From positions 103,640 to 167,639 of the forward strand of contig JAGTJL010000040.1 of the NCBI GenBank assembly GCA_020746875.1: a DNA stretch of 64,000 nucleotides. The letters run 5' to 3'. The position numbers were made by a program, and so were the translations under genes. This DNA comes from Rhexocercosporidium sp. MPI-PUGE-AT-0058. Its lineage: Eukaryota > Ascomycota > Leotiomycetes > Helotiales. Each line of letters starts with the position of its first letter. Within the stretch, counting starts at the first letter, position 1. Below are positions 12,917 through 25,640 of the stretch, piece by piece. The notes below the pieces were generated by a model that ran no database searches, was not told where the DNA came from, and saw nothing but the letters and a program-made list of their open reading frames with translations.

Positions 12917-15900
12917 TCGCTTAAAGGAATTAAAGCTAAACTCAATCGAGACAAGCTTAAAATAGCTGCTACTGCCTTTAAGGGAGAGAAGCTAGTAGGG
13001 AAGTCTAACTATATTAAGTGGATAAATCCCGCTAGTCTATTCCTGGAAATTAACGGCTATATGCCTTATATTTCCGGCAAAGCTTTACTTCCGGACTAAT
13101 CCTTATATTACGCTAGGGGTACCGAAGGAGGTAGAACCGTATTAGCTCCTTATTCTCATGAGCTAGCTGTAAAATATTACGAAAAGCTAGACTACTTTAA
13201 GACGCAAAGCTAAAAGGCGCTAGGAGCGCTAAAGTCGATTATATCGCTAGAGAATTAAGAGCGATTTAAAGACAAAGATACGGCTAAAAAGCTATGGAAC
13301 GCTATTTAATTTACTTTCGGCTAATCAACGCTTGAGCTAATCGGCCGCTATATAAATCAAATCGTCGATTCTAATTATAGCTTTTATAAAAGCATAGACG
13401 AATATACTAGCGTAATCTAATCAAGCGCTATATACCTAAAGCAGCTAGACTGCGAGATTCCTAAGCCCGTAATTGCTAGCCTAATACTTAAAGGCTTACC
13501 GAGCTCTTTTGACGCCTTTTCGTCTTGTAAATACGAGAAAATATCAGGTGATCTCAAGAATATCGATATTAACGGTCTAATTAACGACTTAATTTCGGAA
13601 GAAGTTCGCATGGGCGCTAACGCCGACTTTAACGCTAATAAAGCGTTTAAAGGCGGTAAAAGCGGTAAGAAGCACTGCAATAAGTGCAAAGTCACGGGAC
13701 ATATAACGTCTACGTGCTGGGTCTTATACCCTGAGCTAAAGCCTAATAATTCAGAAAATCCGAATAAAAAGCCTAATAAGGCTAAAAAGGCTAAGGAGTT
13801 AAAAGGCGAATTAAAAACAGAGTCTACGAAGGCTATTATGGCCGTATTTAAGACTTATACGCCGCTTAATAAGCACGTGAGGGCTAGAAAGCCTATAAAA
13901 GCACACACAAACGACTTACCCTTACCGAAGGGTAGGTTAAATGTGAAGCTTAAAGTGCAGCTTGAACTTCTCTTACTTATGAGTACTTTTATAAATACTA
14001 TAAAGGAATTAAGCGAGTCCGATTCTAACTAATTAAAAGGAGATATTATAAATTAAGCTTTTAAAACCGTTTATAATTATAGACTAGTTCTAGACTCCGG
14101 TGCTAGCGAGCACTATACGCTTAATAAGGGATGGTTACTTAATTATTAACTTACCCTTTGCAAATCGGTCACAATCGCTAATAGCGACGTATTACCGATA
14201 TTAAGCACGGGAGATATTCCTATTAAGGGTAATAACGGCATAGAAGTAGTTATTCAACGGGTAAACTATATTCCGAGGCTAAAAACGACCCTTTTAAGCT
14301 TAAGGGAAATAACTAAGAAAGGCTGGTTAATTAACTTTACCGAGAACGGTGCTTTATTAAAACATAAAAAAGGCTAATTACAGGCTAAATAAGATTATAA
14401 CGCCTATTACGTTTAAGCGGAAGTCGATAATGACGCTCTCGAACCTGTAATATATTAAGTAGACTCAAATTCGCCGCTAGACCTTTACTATAAGAGGCTA
14501 GTACATATAAATAAAGAGTCGATTCTTAAAACGATCGAGAAAAGCCATGGATTAAAGAAAATCTAACAAAAAGACGTAGAGCTAGCCGACTGTAACGCTT
14601 GTAATAGCGGCAAAATGCACGTGATCGGCAGTAAAAAGCTTATATTAGACGCGCCATCTTTGACTATATTCGATATCGATATTGCGGGGCTTTTTAAAGT
14701 CAAAGGACTTAAAGGAGAGCGTTATTTCCTTATTATTATATGTAGAGGATCAAGAGCTATTTAGTTATACGCTTTAAAACTCAAAGCCGACGCTTATGAC
14801 GTACTTATTGACTTCTATAATATAATAAATACGCAGTTTAGTCAGAAGGAAATCAAATTTATGGCGAATATTAAAGCTTTTAAGCTTAATAACGCCGGGG
14901 AATTCAAGTCTAATAAATGGACGCATTATTATAAGCAAAAAGAGTATATATATGAATATATTAGCCCTTATTCCCCTTCTTAAAACGGGATAGCCGAAAG
15001 GTTAAATAAATACTTAATAAAGCGGCTAATTAGCGTCTATAAGGCTAAGAGATTACCTTTGTTTTTATGGCCTTACTTATTATAAGGAATAGCTTATATT
15101 AAGAATCGGTTATATAACTCCGTCATAAAGAAAACTCCTTTTGAAGTTTTATGCGGTAAAATTACCGATAATTAATTATATTCGTATATTAGGCTCTCTA
15201 ACTTACGTACTTGAGAATAAAAGAGCTTATAAGTTAGCCGATAAATCCGATAGGGGTATTCTTGTCGGTTTTGAGTCTTTTAATAATTACTTAGTTTATT
15301 TACCGAGTAAAAGAGCTGTTATAAGCTTTAAAAACGTCTTAATTAAAGAGGATTTAATCCTTAAGGACGATATGACGGAAGAAACCGAATTCGATTATAT
15401 AGTCGAAACACTTGAAGAGTTTAAAGGCACTAGCGACGATATTACTAAGTTAATAAGTGGTATTAACGACGATATGCTTAATAAAGGCAATATAAGCGAA
15501 AAGTCGCCTATCGACTAATCAGAGGGCGAGAAAACGGATTTTGAAGACGAATCCGACTTATTCGCACTAGAGCTCCCTTAAACGCTAAAAGCTAATAAGA
15601 GGCCTAATACGGCTAGCCCGGAAATGCCTAAAGCGCCTATTAAGAGGCCTAGAAAGGATTATTCGAGCTGGGAGCCTAACGTCGTAACTAGAAACGCTAG
15701 TACTAGCGCCAAAGACTTTAATAACTCTTCGGAAAATCAGCCGGTAATATACTTAAGCTTTAAGACGGCTATTCGCCAGCTAAATAATTAGTTAATCGAA
15801 GAGGAAAAAGAAGCTTTTTCTGTTTATAAAGACGCTAAGAGACTAGCTTCTATAGCTCTAATAAGCTCTAAAGTCGACGAAGACTTCGATTAAGGGCTAA

Positions 15901-17512
15901 TAAAGCTGCCTAAAAAGCTAAAGGCTAATAAAGTCGTTATTATACGAACTAAAGGCCTTCAAATCTACGAGCCTAAAAGCCTTAAAGAGGCTATAGCCTC
16001 TCCGTATAAAGACTATTAACTAAAAGCTATGGAAAAAGAAGCCAATTCCCTAGAAAGTCACGAGACTTAAGAAATAGTGCCAAAAGACGCTAGCAAGGCT
16101 TATAAGCCTTTAAAGACTAAATAAGTGTATAAAATTAAAGAATCACTTAATTACTTCGAATTTAAAGCTAAATTCGTTGCTAAAGGGTTCGAGCAATTCT
16201 ACGGCCTTAACTACGTAGACACTTTTGCTAGCGTAGTAAAACAAATAGCTTAGCGACTTATATTCGCCTTAGCGGTCCTTTACGGTTAGCTTATATAAAA
16301 AGTCGATATGATATCGGCTTTTACACAGAGTAATATTAACGTAAATACTCTATATATAATGCCTCCCGAAGGCATAAATGCCTAAAATACGCTAGTAAAC
16401 TACTCCTACTTAATAAAGCCTTATACGGGCTAAAACAGTCAGCTAAGCTCTGGTTTATTACGTTAAAAGAAGTCCTAATCCAAAAACTCGGTTTTTAAGC
16501 CTTAATTACCGAGAATTACATCCTAATTAATAAGGAGCAATAGCTTATAGTCTTTATTTACGTAGACGACTTAGCGATAATTAGCCTAAGCGTTAATAAT
16601 ATTAAATCCTTTATTAAAGAGCTTAAAAAGCTCTTTAAATTAAAGGATTTAAGGCTAATAAAGGACTACTTAAGTATAAATATCGACTATAACCTAAACA
16701 AAGGTTATATAAAGCTAAGCCAAGAGAGCTATATTAAGAAAGTGCTAGCGCGGTTTAATATAACCGACTATAAGCCTAAAGATATACCAATAGATTTAAA
16801 AGTCAAACTAAAGCCTAATCCTAATCAGACTAATAAAGAGGAAATAAATTAATATTAGCAAATTATAAGCTACCTCTTGTTTCTTACGCTAGTAACTAGA
16901 CCCGATATTTGCTACTCAATTATAAAGCTCGCTCGATTCGCTAGTAACCCCAGCACCGATCACATAATTACCTTTAAAAACGTACTTAAATACCTAAAAG
17001 GATTAAAAAAGCTAAGGCTAATCTACGAAAAAAGCTTTAGTCGATATATAAGCGGCTATTGCGACGCCGACTACGTCGGAGACATTAGTACGGCTAAATC
17101 GACTAGCGGCTTAAGCTTTTACTTAGCGAGTTGCTTATTTAGCTGGAAAAGCAAGCTCTAAAGTATTATAGCTTAAAGTACGACTGAGGCCGAATATATG
17201 GCTATTAATTCGGCTTTTAAAGAGGCTATTTATATAAAGCAGCTTCTAACCGAATTAGGCTATTACATGCAAGAACGATTCCCTATTTATACGGATAATA
17301 ACGGCGCTCTCTTATTGGCTAATAACTCTTAATTCCACGAGAGGACTAAGTATATTACCGTCAAATACTATTACGTCCGCGACCTCATAAATTAAGGTGA
17401 AATAGACTTAATTTACATAAAAGGGTCTAAACAAAAAGCCGACGGCTTTACAAAGCCGCTAGATAAGCCTAAATTCATTGAATTTATAAGGCTTTTGAGA
17501 CTAGCCGAATAG
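12917..17512 (+). pseudogene. Copia Gag-Pol polyprotein pseudogene
   Basis: Gag runs to about 14032 and ends in a CCHC zinc knuckle near 13676-13717 (CNKCKVTGHITSTC). The aspartic protease is at about 14087 (VLDSGASEHYT). The GAG-pre-integrase H...CNAC lies at 14498-14620. Integrase has FDIDIAG near 14669 and a third acidic residue near 14997 (NGIAERLN), but the middle catalytic Asp is Asn (LNNAGEF, about 14890), a RIP-compatible GAT to AAT change. Frame +2 shifts to +3 near 15160-15180 and back near 16381-16405. RT shows KVDMISAFTQ (about 16300) and YVDD (16559-16570). RNase H has GYCDADYVGDISTAKSTSG and STTEAEYMA (17050-17205). The stop is at 17510-17512. The original start is unclear because TGA/TAA precede 12917. 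Dozens of TAA/TAG replace CAA/CAG, so it is inactive. Confidence 0.92.
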
Positions 17513-17688
17513 GGCTAAAGCGGAGGAAACAAGATTATAATTTGTATTTCTTTCTTTCTTCATAACTGGCTTACCCTCCGCAAAGGGTTATTTCATGTAT
17601 TTACTTTATTCTTGTAAATATAAGCTCTGCTTTAAAGCTAGCTTATATATAAGCTTATAAAGCTATTACGTCACTTATTAAGAAGGCG
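17513..17688 (+). other. 3' untranslated part of the copia element with polypurine tracts
   Basis: A purine tract AAAGCGGAGGAAAC follows the stop codon. A shorter one (AAGAAGGCG) directly abuts the 3' LTR and is the better polypurine-tract candidate, because LTR priming occurs immediately next to the LTR. Confidence 0.5.
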
Positions 17689-18001
17689 TATTAGATTTGA
17701 CTTCGGTAACTCGTGCCGATTCTACCTTAGAATAGCCGAAGGAGTTTCTACTGCTTACGCGGCTCGGAAATTACCTTCGTATTCCGGGAAATTACGCTCG
17801 TATTCAATTACGTAGCTCGTATAAGCTACGTAATCAGTTACGTAGTCGTAGAAGCTTTTAAAGAAGCTATTATTTTATATATAACTACCGAAGAGCTCTT
17901 CTAGCTCTTTAAGCAAGCAAGCAATTAATTCTACTTTGTCTTTGATCACGTGTCCTCACCTACTGCGCTTCCTCATTCTGATTGGCTCGCCTATTCTCAC
18001 A
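17689..18001 (+). repeat. 3' LTR of the copia element
   Basis: 313 bp, starting TATTAGATTTGACTTCGG and ending CCTATTCTCACA. It matches the 5' LTR and the solo LTR throughout. The next bases (CTTAG) do not repeat the 5-bp sequence in front of the 5' LTR. Confidence 0.9.
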
Positions 18002-19024
18002 CTTAGCGTTATCGAACGCTAAATTATAACGAGGACGCACCTTTTATATCTTACGGAAGGGATAAAGATTAAGGCATAATAATAAAAGCATATATTAAAA
18101 TATTAAGAGCTTTTTCTTAAATAACGAAAAATCCCCTTAGCATTTCGAATATTATTTACGCTTATAAATACCCTCCGATCGTACTTATAAGTCGTTCCGT
18201 AACGATAATATTAACATCTTAGTCGAGCTAAATAATATATTTACAGTAGTTGCCCTTCGAATAATTTAATATTATTAACGCTAAACGTATAAGCTTTTAA
18301 GCTTATAAATATAATAATTATTAATACTTTATAAAGCTAAAGAAGTCCTTAAGAAACTCAGAAAGAGTTTTAGCCCCGTGAAATAGTTTAATTAAATTAA
18401 GTCGACTATAGCCTACGTTATAAAAGAATAAAATCTAATCGAGCACTTACTTTTTATTAAATCTTACGAAGAGTTAAATAATAAGTTAGACGAGGTTCTT
18501 TCGACAAGTCGTTCTGGAGCGTTAATAATCTTAATATATTAATAGGCTAAGCGTTAAAAATAATAACTTCTTAAAATATATTACCGAAACAGGCTTATAT
18601 AATAAGTTCCCGAAGGTAATCGAAAATCAGAAATTTTAATAGTATTTAAATATTTTATAACGAGAAAGATTTACTTTAATTAAAATAACTCTTAGAGCTA
18701 TAGTAAATAAGTTATTAATTTAAAAAGAAAATGTATAATAATTAAAAGGTTATGCGTAATTAAACGATTTAAAATTTAAAGAAACTTATAAAGCTAAATA
18801 AATAAAATTAATCTATATATTCAAATAGATAATAAAGCGCGCGACAGGCTATAAGTTATTACGAGGGAAATAAACTATTATAATTACCTTATACCGATAA
18901 TAAAAATCGTTAAATCTATTATTAATAATATAAAAAGTTTATTTAAATATTAATAACTTTAATATAACGTATTTAAAAACGGAGTTTAATATTCCGAAAT
19001 CGTGACGGTTAAGTTAAAGATAAA
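18002..19024. other. RIP-degraded sequence, nothing recognised
   Basis: AT-rich, stop-filled in all frames. A plus-strand frame with only TAA/TAG stops near 18200-18560 suggests a lost coding region (…LRKSFSPVKQF…), but no family was recognised. This segment should be the continuation of element X if the copia had inserted cleanly, and it is not. Confidence 0.4.
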
Positions 19025-19247
19025 TGTCATATGTATATCTATCTATTCTATTTGTACGGAATCGGGCCCGTAGCATAAGGGGGCCGAGGCTTTTACGGTA
19101 TTAATAGAATTAATCTTACTTATATATTTAGTCACGCCGGCGTTTTACTTCCTTTTATAAGTAACTTCTTTTATATATACGCTTTTCCTCTAGACTTCTT
19201 CGAAGGCTAGAGATTAATTCTTTAAATATATTTTCCTTGAATTTTTA
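19025..19247 (+). repeat. 5' LTR of element C
   Basis: 223 bp, starting TGTCATATGTATATC and ending ATTTTTA (TA probably from CA). It shares the well-conserved core around CGTAGCATAAGGGGGCCGAG with the right copy. The two differ almost only by transitions. Confidence 0.85.
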
Positions 19248-21840
19248 TAAACTTTTACTTATTATAAATTCTATTTAATAAGTTAATCTTTTTATTTTAT
19301 AAAAAAGTAATACAAAAAGTAAAGAAACGGTTCTTTATTAAGTAATTATATTTAATAACGCTAAACTTACGGGTAATACTTACTTCGGCGGTGCTACTCG
19401 TAATATTCTTCGTGAAATTATAAAATTTATAAATCTCTTTTATATAATTAAAAGCGAAAGTGCTTTTAATAACGAACTACTTTAAAGCACTCGCGGTAAT
19501 AATAATAAAGAATATTTTTATATTTATAATTAGCTTATTTATATTCGTAAAGAGAAAAGTAAAGCTATAGCTTAAACTAAAAGTAACTTAAATATATTTA
19601 ATTATATAACGAATAATATAATATTTTCTATTCCTAATATTAATACTAATCTTATAATTTTAAATATATTTACTAAAAAATAAATCGCTTAAAAGCAGCA
19701 CGAGCTTAAAGAGTATATGCGCTTATTAACTGAATTTAAAGTTAAGGACACTCGCGCGAAAACGCGGCTCGCTTATTATAAGAATAGTCTTGTTAGACTT
19801 CGCCGCTTCTAGGTAATTTCTATTACTTATACAAATATAATAAATAAATAACACGCGATTAAAGAAAGCTTTTAACGAATCTATATATAATATTAGATTT
19901 TATTATTGCTATTTTAATAAAGGACTTTAAGTTACTTTTAGTAAAGCGTAATCTTAATTTAAAATTAAAAGCTAACTTACTTGACCTGTAGTACTCGCTT
20001 AATAGGAATGCTATTAAGCCTAGGACTTTGCCGGCCCCGGAACATTCCCGAGAAATAACTACATTACTTATAGTAAATCACGTAGCTTATAAACTTAAAA
20101 TAATATTATTAACGTATTTAAATCTAGACGCTTATATTTTATTAAAGTATATTACGACTTAAGCGAAAGATAAGCGCGATTGTAAGAAGTGCCTTAGGAT
20201 TATAATTCTTAAAAAATATAAAAAAGAGAATTTCAAGAGCTTATGAAATTAAAAAAATACTTAAGAAAAGATCTTTAAAGCTCGCTTATATAATTATAAT
20301 ACGTATGCGAATCGAGTACACGTCGTAGCTATAAATATAAAAGTCGACTTATTAACTTATTAAAGTAATATAAAGTAAATTATAATTAAACCCGAGGGTA
20401 TCCCACTAATATAAAACTTATTTATTAACTTCTTAAAAAGGCTTTATACTTTTAAAGAAACTGGAAGTATTAAAATTATTAAAAACATTAAGCGATTCCG
20501 CTAGTAACCGGGCGAATTTATTTAAGCGATATGCCGACGATTTATTATATTTATTAAAGACCGTAATACTTAGATATTTAATAATAATATTATTATTAAC
20601 CTTTATAAAGCAATCACGTATATATTAATAGCGTAATAAATTGACTCTTACGCTTTTATAAACTCTTTTAATATTTATTAATATTAAAAGAAACTAATTA
20701 ATAATATTAAGTCTTTTATTAAAAGAATTTAAAGAATATCTTTAATACACCGAAAGCTAAATATAATAAAAGCAGAAGCGAATAAAATAATAATAATCTT
20801 AAGAATAGCGGATCTCGTAAAAGAAGCCGTAAAAAATATTTTAAAAATAATAATAAAAAACTCGCATTTAATAGCGCCTCTTTAGCTTTTAGTTCTCGAT
20901 CTTTTAACAGAAGTAAAAATAATAAAAAGAAGAATTATATTAAGAATATTATATCTTGCCGCTTTTATAAGTAAAAAGGTTATTAATTTAAGGACCGTAA
21001 TTATTTTAAGTTTATATAATAAGCGTAAAATAATCTTTAAAAGCTAAAAGCAAAGGAACGTTTTAAAATAATAAAAAAAACCTTTTTAATAAAAAAGAAA
21101 ATATATATTATTATACGCGCTAAAGAATAAAAGCCGTCTAACACCGGAAAAGATACGGGAAAAGGTAATATTAAGTCTTAAGCGTCGAAAGCTTAAGGGA
21201 TATTCTTAAACGCTTATATATTTCTGTAAAATTAAAGCAACTCGAGATAAGTATAAATGCGTTATTTAATAATTTAATAAATAATAACTTAAATTATAAT
21301 TTCTTTAATAAATATAAAGTTAAGTTATAAGGATTTTTCCTTTTATTTAAATATAATTAAGAGTTTATAACCTTTAATAAGCATTGGTTTTAAGTAATTA
21401 ACGTTTATAACTTATATATAATTATATAAGACGATCGTGGAATCTCGAGAAATTTTCGAAAAAGATTTTATAATTATAAAAACTTAAAATATAATATAAT
21501 TTTCGAAATAAAATTCTTTAAATATAAGAGCGCCGGGTATTACGATTAGAAACTTAAGAAATAGGCTTACGTTTTAACTAAAGACGAAATTTAAATCGTA
21601 ATAATAAAAGAGTTTATTAATACTTTTAATACCGACTTTAAAATAATATTTTATATTATATTTATATCTTAATTCGATTATAATTATTTAAAGAATTTGA
21701 AATTATATAAGTATTTAAGGCAATTATGGGATATTTGTCTTAATACCGGCGTCGTAAATCCGTCGTAAGTATTAATTATTTAATTAAAGACTCTTAAACT
21801 AATACTTTTCTTAAACTAGCTTATAAATATAACAAATATA
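19248..21840 (+). pseudogene. Gag, protease and pre-integrase relic of element C
   Basis: In the plus orientation a zinc-knuckle-like block lies near 20951-21005 (CRFYKQKGYQFKDR reading TAA as Gln). Its second Cys and its His read Tyr, as RIP would cause. A stretch near 21370-21600 reads FNKHWF and then GYYDQKLKKQAYVL, which resembles the protease and 'G-Y-W-D' region before copia integrases. A W-x-x-x-LGH-like remnant (LWDICLNTGVVNPS) is near 21715-21770. The sequence then runs into the inserted block. Gag N-terminal parts (19.5-20.5 kb) are RIPped beyond assignment. The copia call is moderate, since each motif is degraded and only their order supports it. Confidence 0.45.
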
Positions 21841-22251
21841 TAAAAAAAGGAGATTTGGTGTGAATGATGATTCCATTACTTCGGGGGAAACTAGGTCTAT
21901 ATAACTACTTTTAGGCGCCAAGCTATTTAGCTCTCGCATCGGCTATTTGCTCTCGCATCGGCTATTTGCTCTCGCATCGGTTATTAGCTTTATATTGAAA
22001 CTAGCTTTATATCAAGACTAGCTTTATATTACCAGAGCTTCTGAGGTTTGAAACACGGAAGCTTAAGGCTTAATGAAGCCACTGTTTTAGCCCTGAATAA
22101 CCCTTTACTGGAAGCTTAAAGCTTCCGAGGTTCAAAGCACGGAAGCCGAGGCTTTATGCGAAGGTAGTTGAGTTATGGAAAGGTATGCTTAATATAATCT
22201 TATATTATTAAGCGAGTTTAGCCGAGGCTTAATATAATCTTATAATATATA
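21841..22251 (-). repeat. LTR-like inverted repeat, left arm
   Basis: 411 bp, inverse match to 26664-27090. Its outer end TAAAAAAAGGAGATTT pairs with TGAAAAGAAGAGATTT, differing at three transitions, so the original repeat has TG...CA ends typical of LTRs. It is markedly less RIPped than its surroundings. It contains three tandem 19-bp units (GCTATTTGCTCTCGCATCG) at 21922-21980 and three copies of an ACTAGCTTTATAT unit at about 21999-22031. Confidence 0.75.
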
Positions 22252-25200
22252 CGATAATAATCCGCTAACTGCTCTCCTTAAAAATAAGTTAGATTCGAGT
22301 ATATTATTAATATTAACGTATTACCTTCGTATAACTTCTTTTATAACCTTTTCGAATTATAACTTGCTGCGCTTCGAGAATACCTTATTACTTCGTTGTA
22401 AAAGGAATAAATTCGTCCGTTAAAAAGTCTTATAAATACGTTAATATTATTTATATTAAAGAAAGATAAGAGATTACGTTTATATATAAATTATTAAAAA
22501 TTAAATAAAGTAACGATTAAAAATTACTATCTTCTTCTTTTAATTAATGAAACGCTAGACTGTCTCGGCGGAGCCGTAATATTCACGGCTTTAAATTTAA
22601 AAGATATATATTATTATATTAAAATTAAAAAAAGATATAAATAAAAAACAGCTTTTTATATAAAATATAAATATTTTAAATATTTAATAATACCTTTTAA
22701 GCTATTTAACGCTTTAATTACGTTTTAAGCGTATATTAATAAAGCATTAATAAGACTAATTAATTATTTCGTTATTATATATTTCGATAATATTTTAATT
22801 TATTTTAAGAATAAAAAAGAGTATCGTAAGTATATTAAAGCCGTTATAAAACAGTTACGTAAGTATAAGGTTTTTATTAAACTTAATAAGTATAAGTTTA
22901 AAGTAAATTAAGTCGAGTTCTTAAAATTTAAAATTGAATTAGCCGGCATTTAGGCGGACTTAAAGCAGATCCGTTTAATTTAAGAATAATTAAAGCCGGA
23001 ATCTTATAAAAATATTTAAGTTTTTTTAAGCCTCGCGAATTTTTATCGCAGATTTATATTAAAATATTCTAAGATAGCCGTAAGCTTAATAAGAGCTCTT
23101 TAAAATATAAAAAATAAAGTTAAAAAAGAATTCTTTAAATTCTTTAATATAATTAAGAAAAGCTTTAAAAATTTAAAAGCAGCTTTTATTAATATATTAA
23201 TTATAAGGCATTTCAATCTTACGAAGCGCATTTAAGTTAAAACTAATGCTTTTGGATTTATAATTATTAATACTCTTTCTTAATAAGCTAATTCAAAAGA
23301 AGGATTTAAGCGATATTAAAAACTTATTACGTATTAATTCCGTAAAATAATTAATATTAAGCGGAATTATATTACTTATAATAAAGAGCTTTTAGTTATT
23401 ATTAAGTGTTTTAAGGAATAAAGGCATTATCTTAAAAGCAGTTAATATATTATTAAAATACTTACGGATTATAATAACCTTAAGTATTTTATAATAGCGA
23501 AATATCTCGAGAGTTAATAAGTATAATAAATAATATATTTTATTATTTATAATTTTAAAATTTATTACCGTAAGAATGCCGTAAACCCGGCGGATAAACC
23601 TAATAAAAAGCCAGATTATCGGTAATTTAAAGGCTTTATTAATATTATTTAATTATTAATATTTTAAAATAAATTAAAAAGAGCTTTTATACGTATTTTA
23701 CGAAATTGAGAAGTCGATATTAAAGTATTCTTAAATAAAGATTATAAAATATTATTAAGAAAATTATTTAATATTATTTAAGATTTTATTAATAAAAGGC
23801 CGGACTTAATATTAATAAAACCGGAACGAGTTATTCAGAAAAGAATTCTAAAAGTTAAGTATATAAAAACCATTATCTTAAATATTATATTTAAGATAAT
23901 AGCTTTATTTATAAATATATTATTATATATAAAAAGCGAAAGTTAGCCGCTTATTATAAGAATTAATAATTGTAAATATCTTATTTTAATATTATAAATA
24001 AGAGTAATAATTAAAAGTCAAATAACTCTAGCTTTATTAACAAAGCCGCTATAAGACTTAATCATCCTCGCTTAGCGTAATAATGAAAACTATAGAAGTA
24101 TAATAAATGTAATAAGTAAACTTAGATTTTAATTAAATTAAAGATAAAACTTAAATATATTAGGAGTTCTTTAATAAAATTCTAAGACTTATATCTTAAA
24201 TAATTTAATATTAAAACAAAAATTATAAAATTTATTATAATAATTTATTAATAAGGTATTATAATATTATAAAGACTCCGCAATTCCTTTATAAAACTTA
24301 TTTTTAAGATAAAATAAAAAACGATATTAAAATATATATTAAAAAATGCGATATTTATTAAAGAATTAAATTAAAACGATATGCGTTATATAAACTTTTA
24401 GTAAGTCTCCTAAGGCTTTCACGGCCTTAATCCGAGATTTTAATAAATTTCATTATAAGATTAACGATTTATAAAGACTTATTTAATAACTTAAATCTTG
24501 ATTATATATTAATAATTATTAATTAATATTCGAAAATGGCCTAGTACTTAATATATTATAAAACAATTAATATTCCCGAACTTACGGAATTATTATTCGA
24601 GAAAGTGTTTTCTTTTTTTAGCGTATCTTAAAATATTATATTTAATAAAAATATAATATTTATTAATAAATTCTAATTTATTCTTTGCTTTTATATATAT
24701 ATTAAATAAACATTAAGCTTTATATATTATTCTTAAATAAACAAATAAATAAAAAAGTAAAACTAAAATTTAAAGATGTACTTTCGCGCTTTTTTTAAGA
24801 TATTATAAAAAAACTAAATAAAGAAATTAGTTTTTATTGAGTTTACTTATAATAATTCCTTTTATTAAACGCTTTAAATGTCTCTATTTTAAGTCTATTA
24901 TAACTATAAGCCGGTAATATTATAGAACTTTAAAAATAGTATTTAAAAAGGAAAGGTATTAGCTGCCCGAGATAGAATTAAGTTATTAAATAATAAACAA
25001 GTTAAACTTACGAAAATTTAAAATCGTACGTAATAAAGTCGAAAGGGCTATTATAATACTCGATATTTAAATAAATACTTTTAATTAAAATAATAAGTAA
25101 TACTTAATATTAAGAATATTCGATTAAAGACTGGAAAGCTGTCGCTAAAATATATTAACTTATTCTAGATTATTAAATGCGTAAGTAATGCGCCATATAT

Positions 25201-25640
25201 TTTAAAGCTGTTAAGCTTATATAAAAAGCTTTATTTAATTTTTTATATATTTTTACTAAAAGAATATATAATATAAGCTAATAAGTAATTAAATAATTAC
25301 TTATTCGGTGAGCTTCTAGAGTTGAGCGAAGAAAATAACTTTTAAAAATAAAAAGTTAAAAGTATTTTTAATTATAATTAAGAAATATTTAATTAAATAA
25401 AAAGATTTCCCGAAAGATTATAATATTTAACTCTTAATATACTTAAATCTCGAAAATATTAAAGAAACTCTTAATATATATAAGAATTATAAATTAAAAA
25501 ATTAAATATTAAATATAAAGAAATATAAAATCTCCGCGTAATTTACGAAAAGGCCGGGAAGATTACGGAAAGTCGGGAGGCCGAGAAAGTATTGTCGATT
25601 ATAAATAAAAATATTCTTTTCTTATAGTTTTTTATAAAAG
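22252..25640 (+). pseudogene. Ty3/gypsy chromovirus Pol relic (RT, RNase H, integrase, chromodomain)
   Basis: Reading TAA/TAG as Gln or Trp, the RT runs from about 22490 (LLLINETLDCLGGAV, then DIYYYIKI). Its catalytic box at 22779-22805 is YFDNILIY for the expected YLDDILIY, so one Asp is lost. RNase H and the connection domain follow to about 23540. Integrase is seen at 24470-24720 (YSKMA, INIPELTELLFEKVF, then a QINKQINKK block for the usual QTDGQTE-type motif). A C-terminal chromodomain-like block is at 25400-25480 (FPEDYNI-like). An AT-hook-like GRPRK is at about 25574-25590. Gag and protease are absent, and the left inverted repeat starts only about 240 bp before RT. Inactive, but the family is secure. 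Confidence 0.8.

Larger units (their letters stand above)
11823..18001 (+). mobile_element. Full-length copia (Ty1) LTR retrotransposon, RIP-mutated
   Basis: About 6.2 kb, bounded by direct LTRs at 11823-12133 and 17689-18001. A single gag-pol frame lies between them in plus orientation in the order gag, protease, integrase, reverse transcriptase, RNase H, which is diagnostic of copia. It is the best preserved transposon in the window, yet carries many RIP-type stops and two frameshifts. The first two bases of both LTRs read TA where the solo LTR keeps TG, a RIP change at the terminus. The 5-bp flanks do not match (GTAAG before, CTTAG after); see the findings. Confidence 0.92.

Noticed and set aside
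13417..13695. 92-codon minus-strand frame
   Set aside because: Antisense to the copia gag, which has a clear zinc knuckle on the plus strand.
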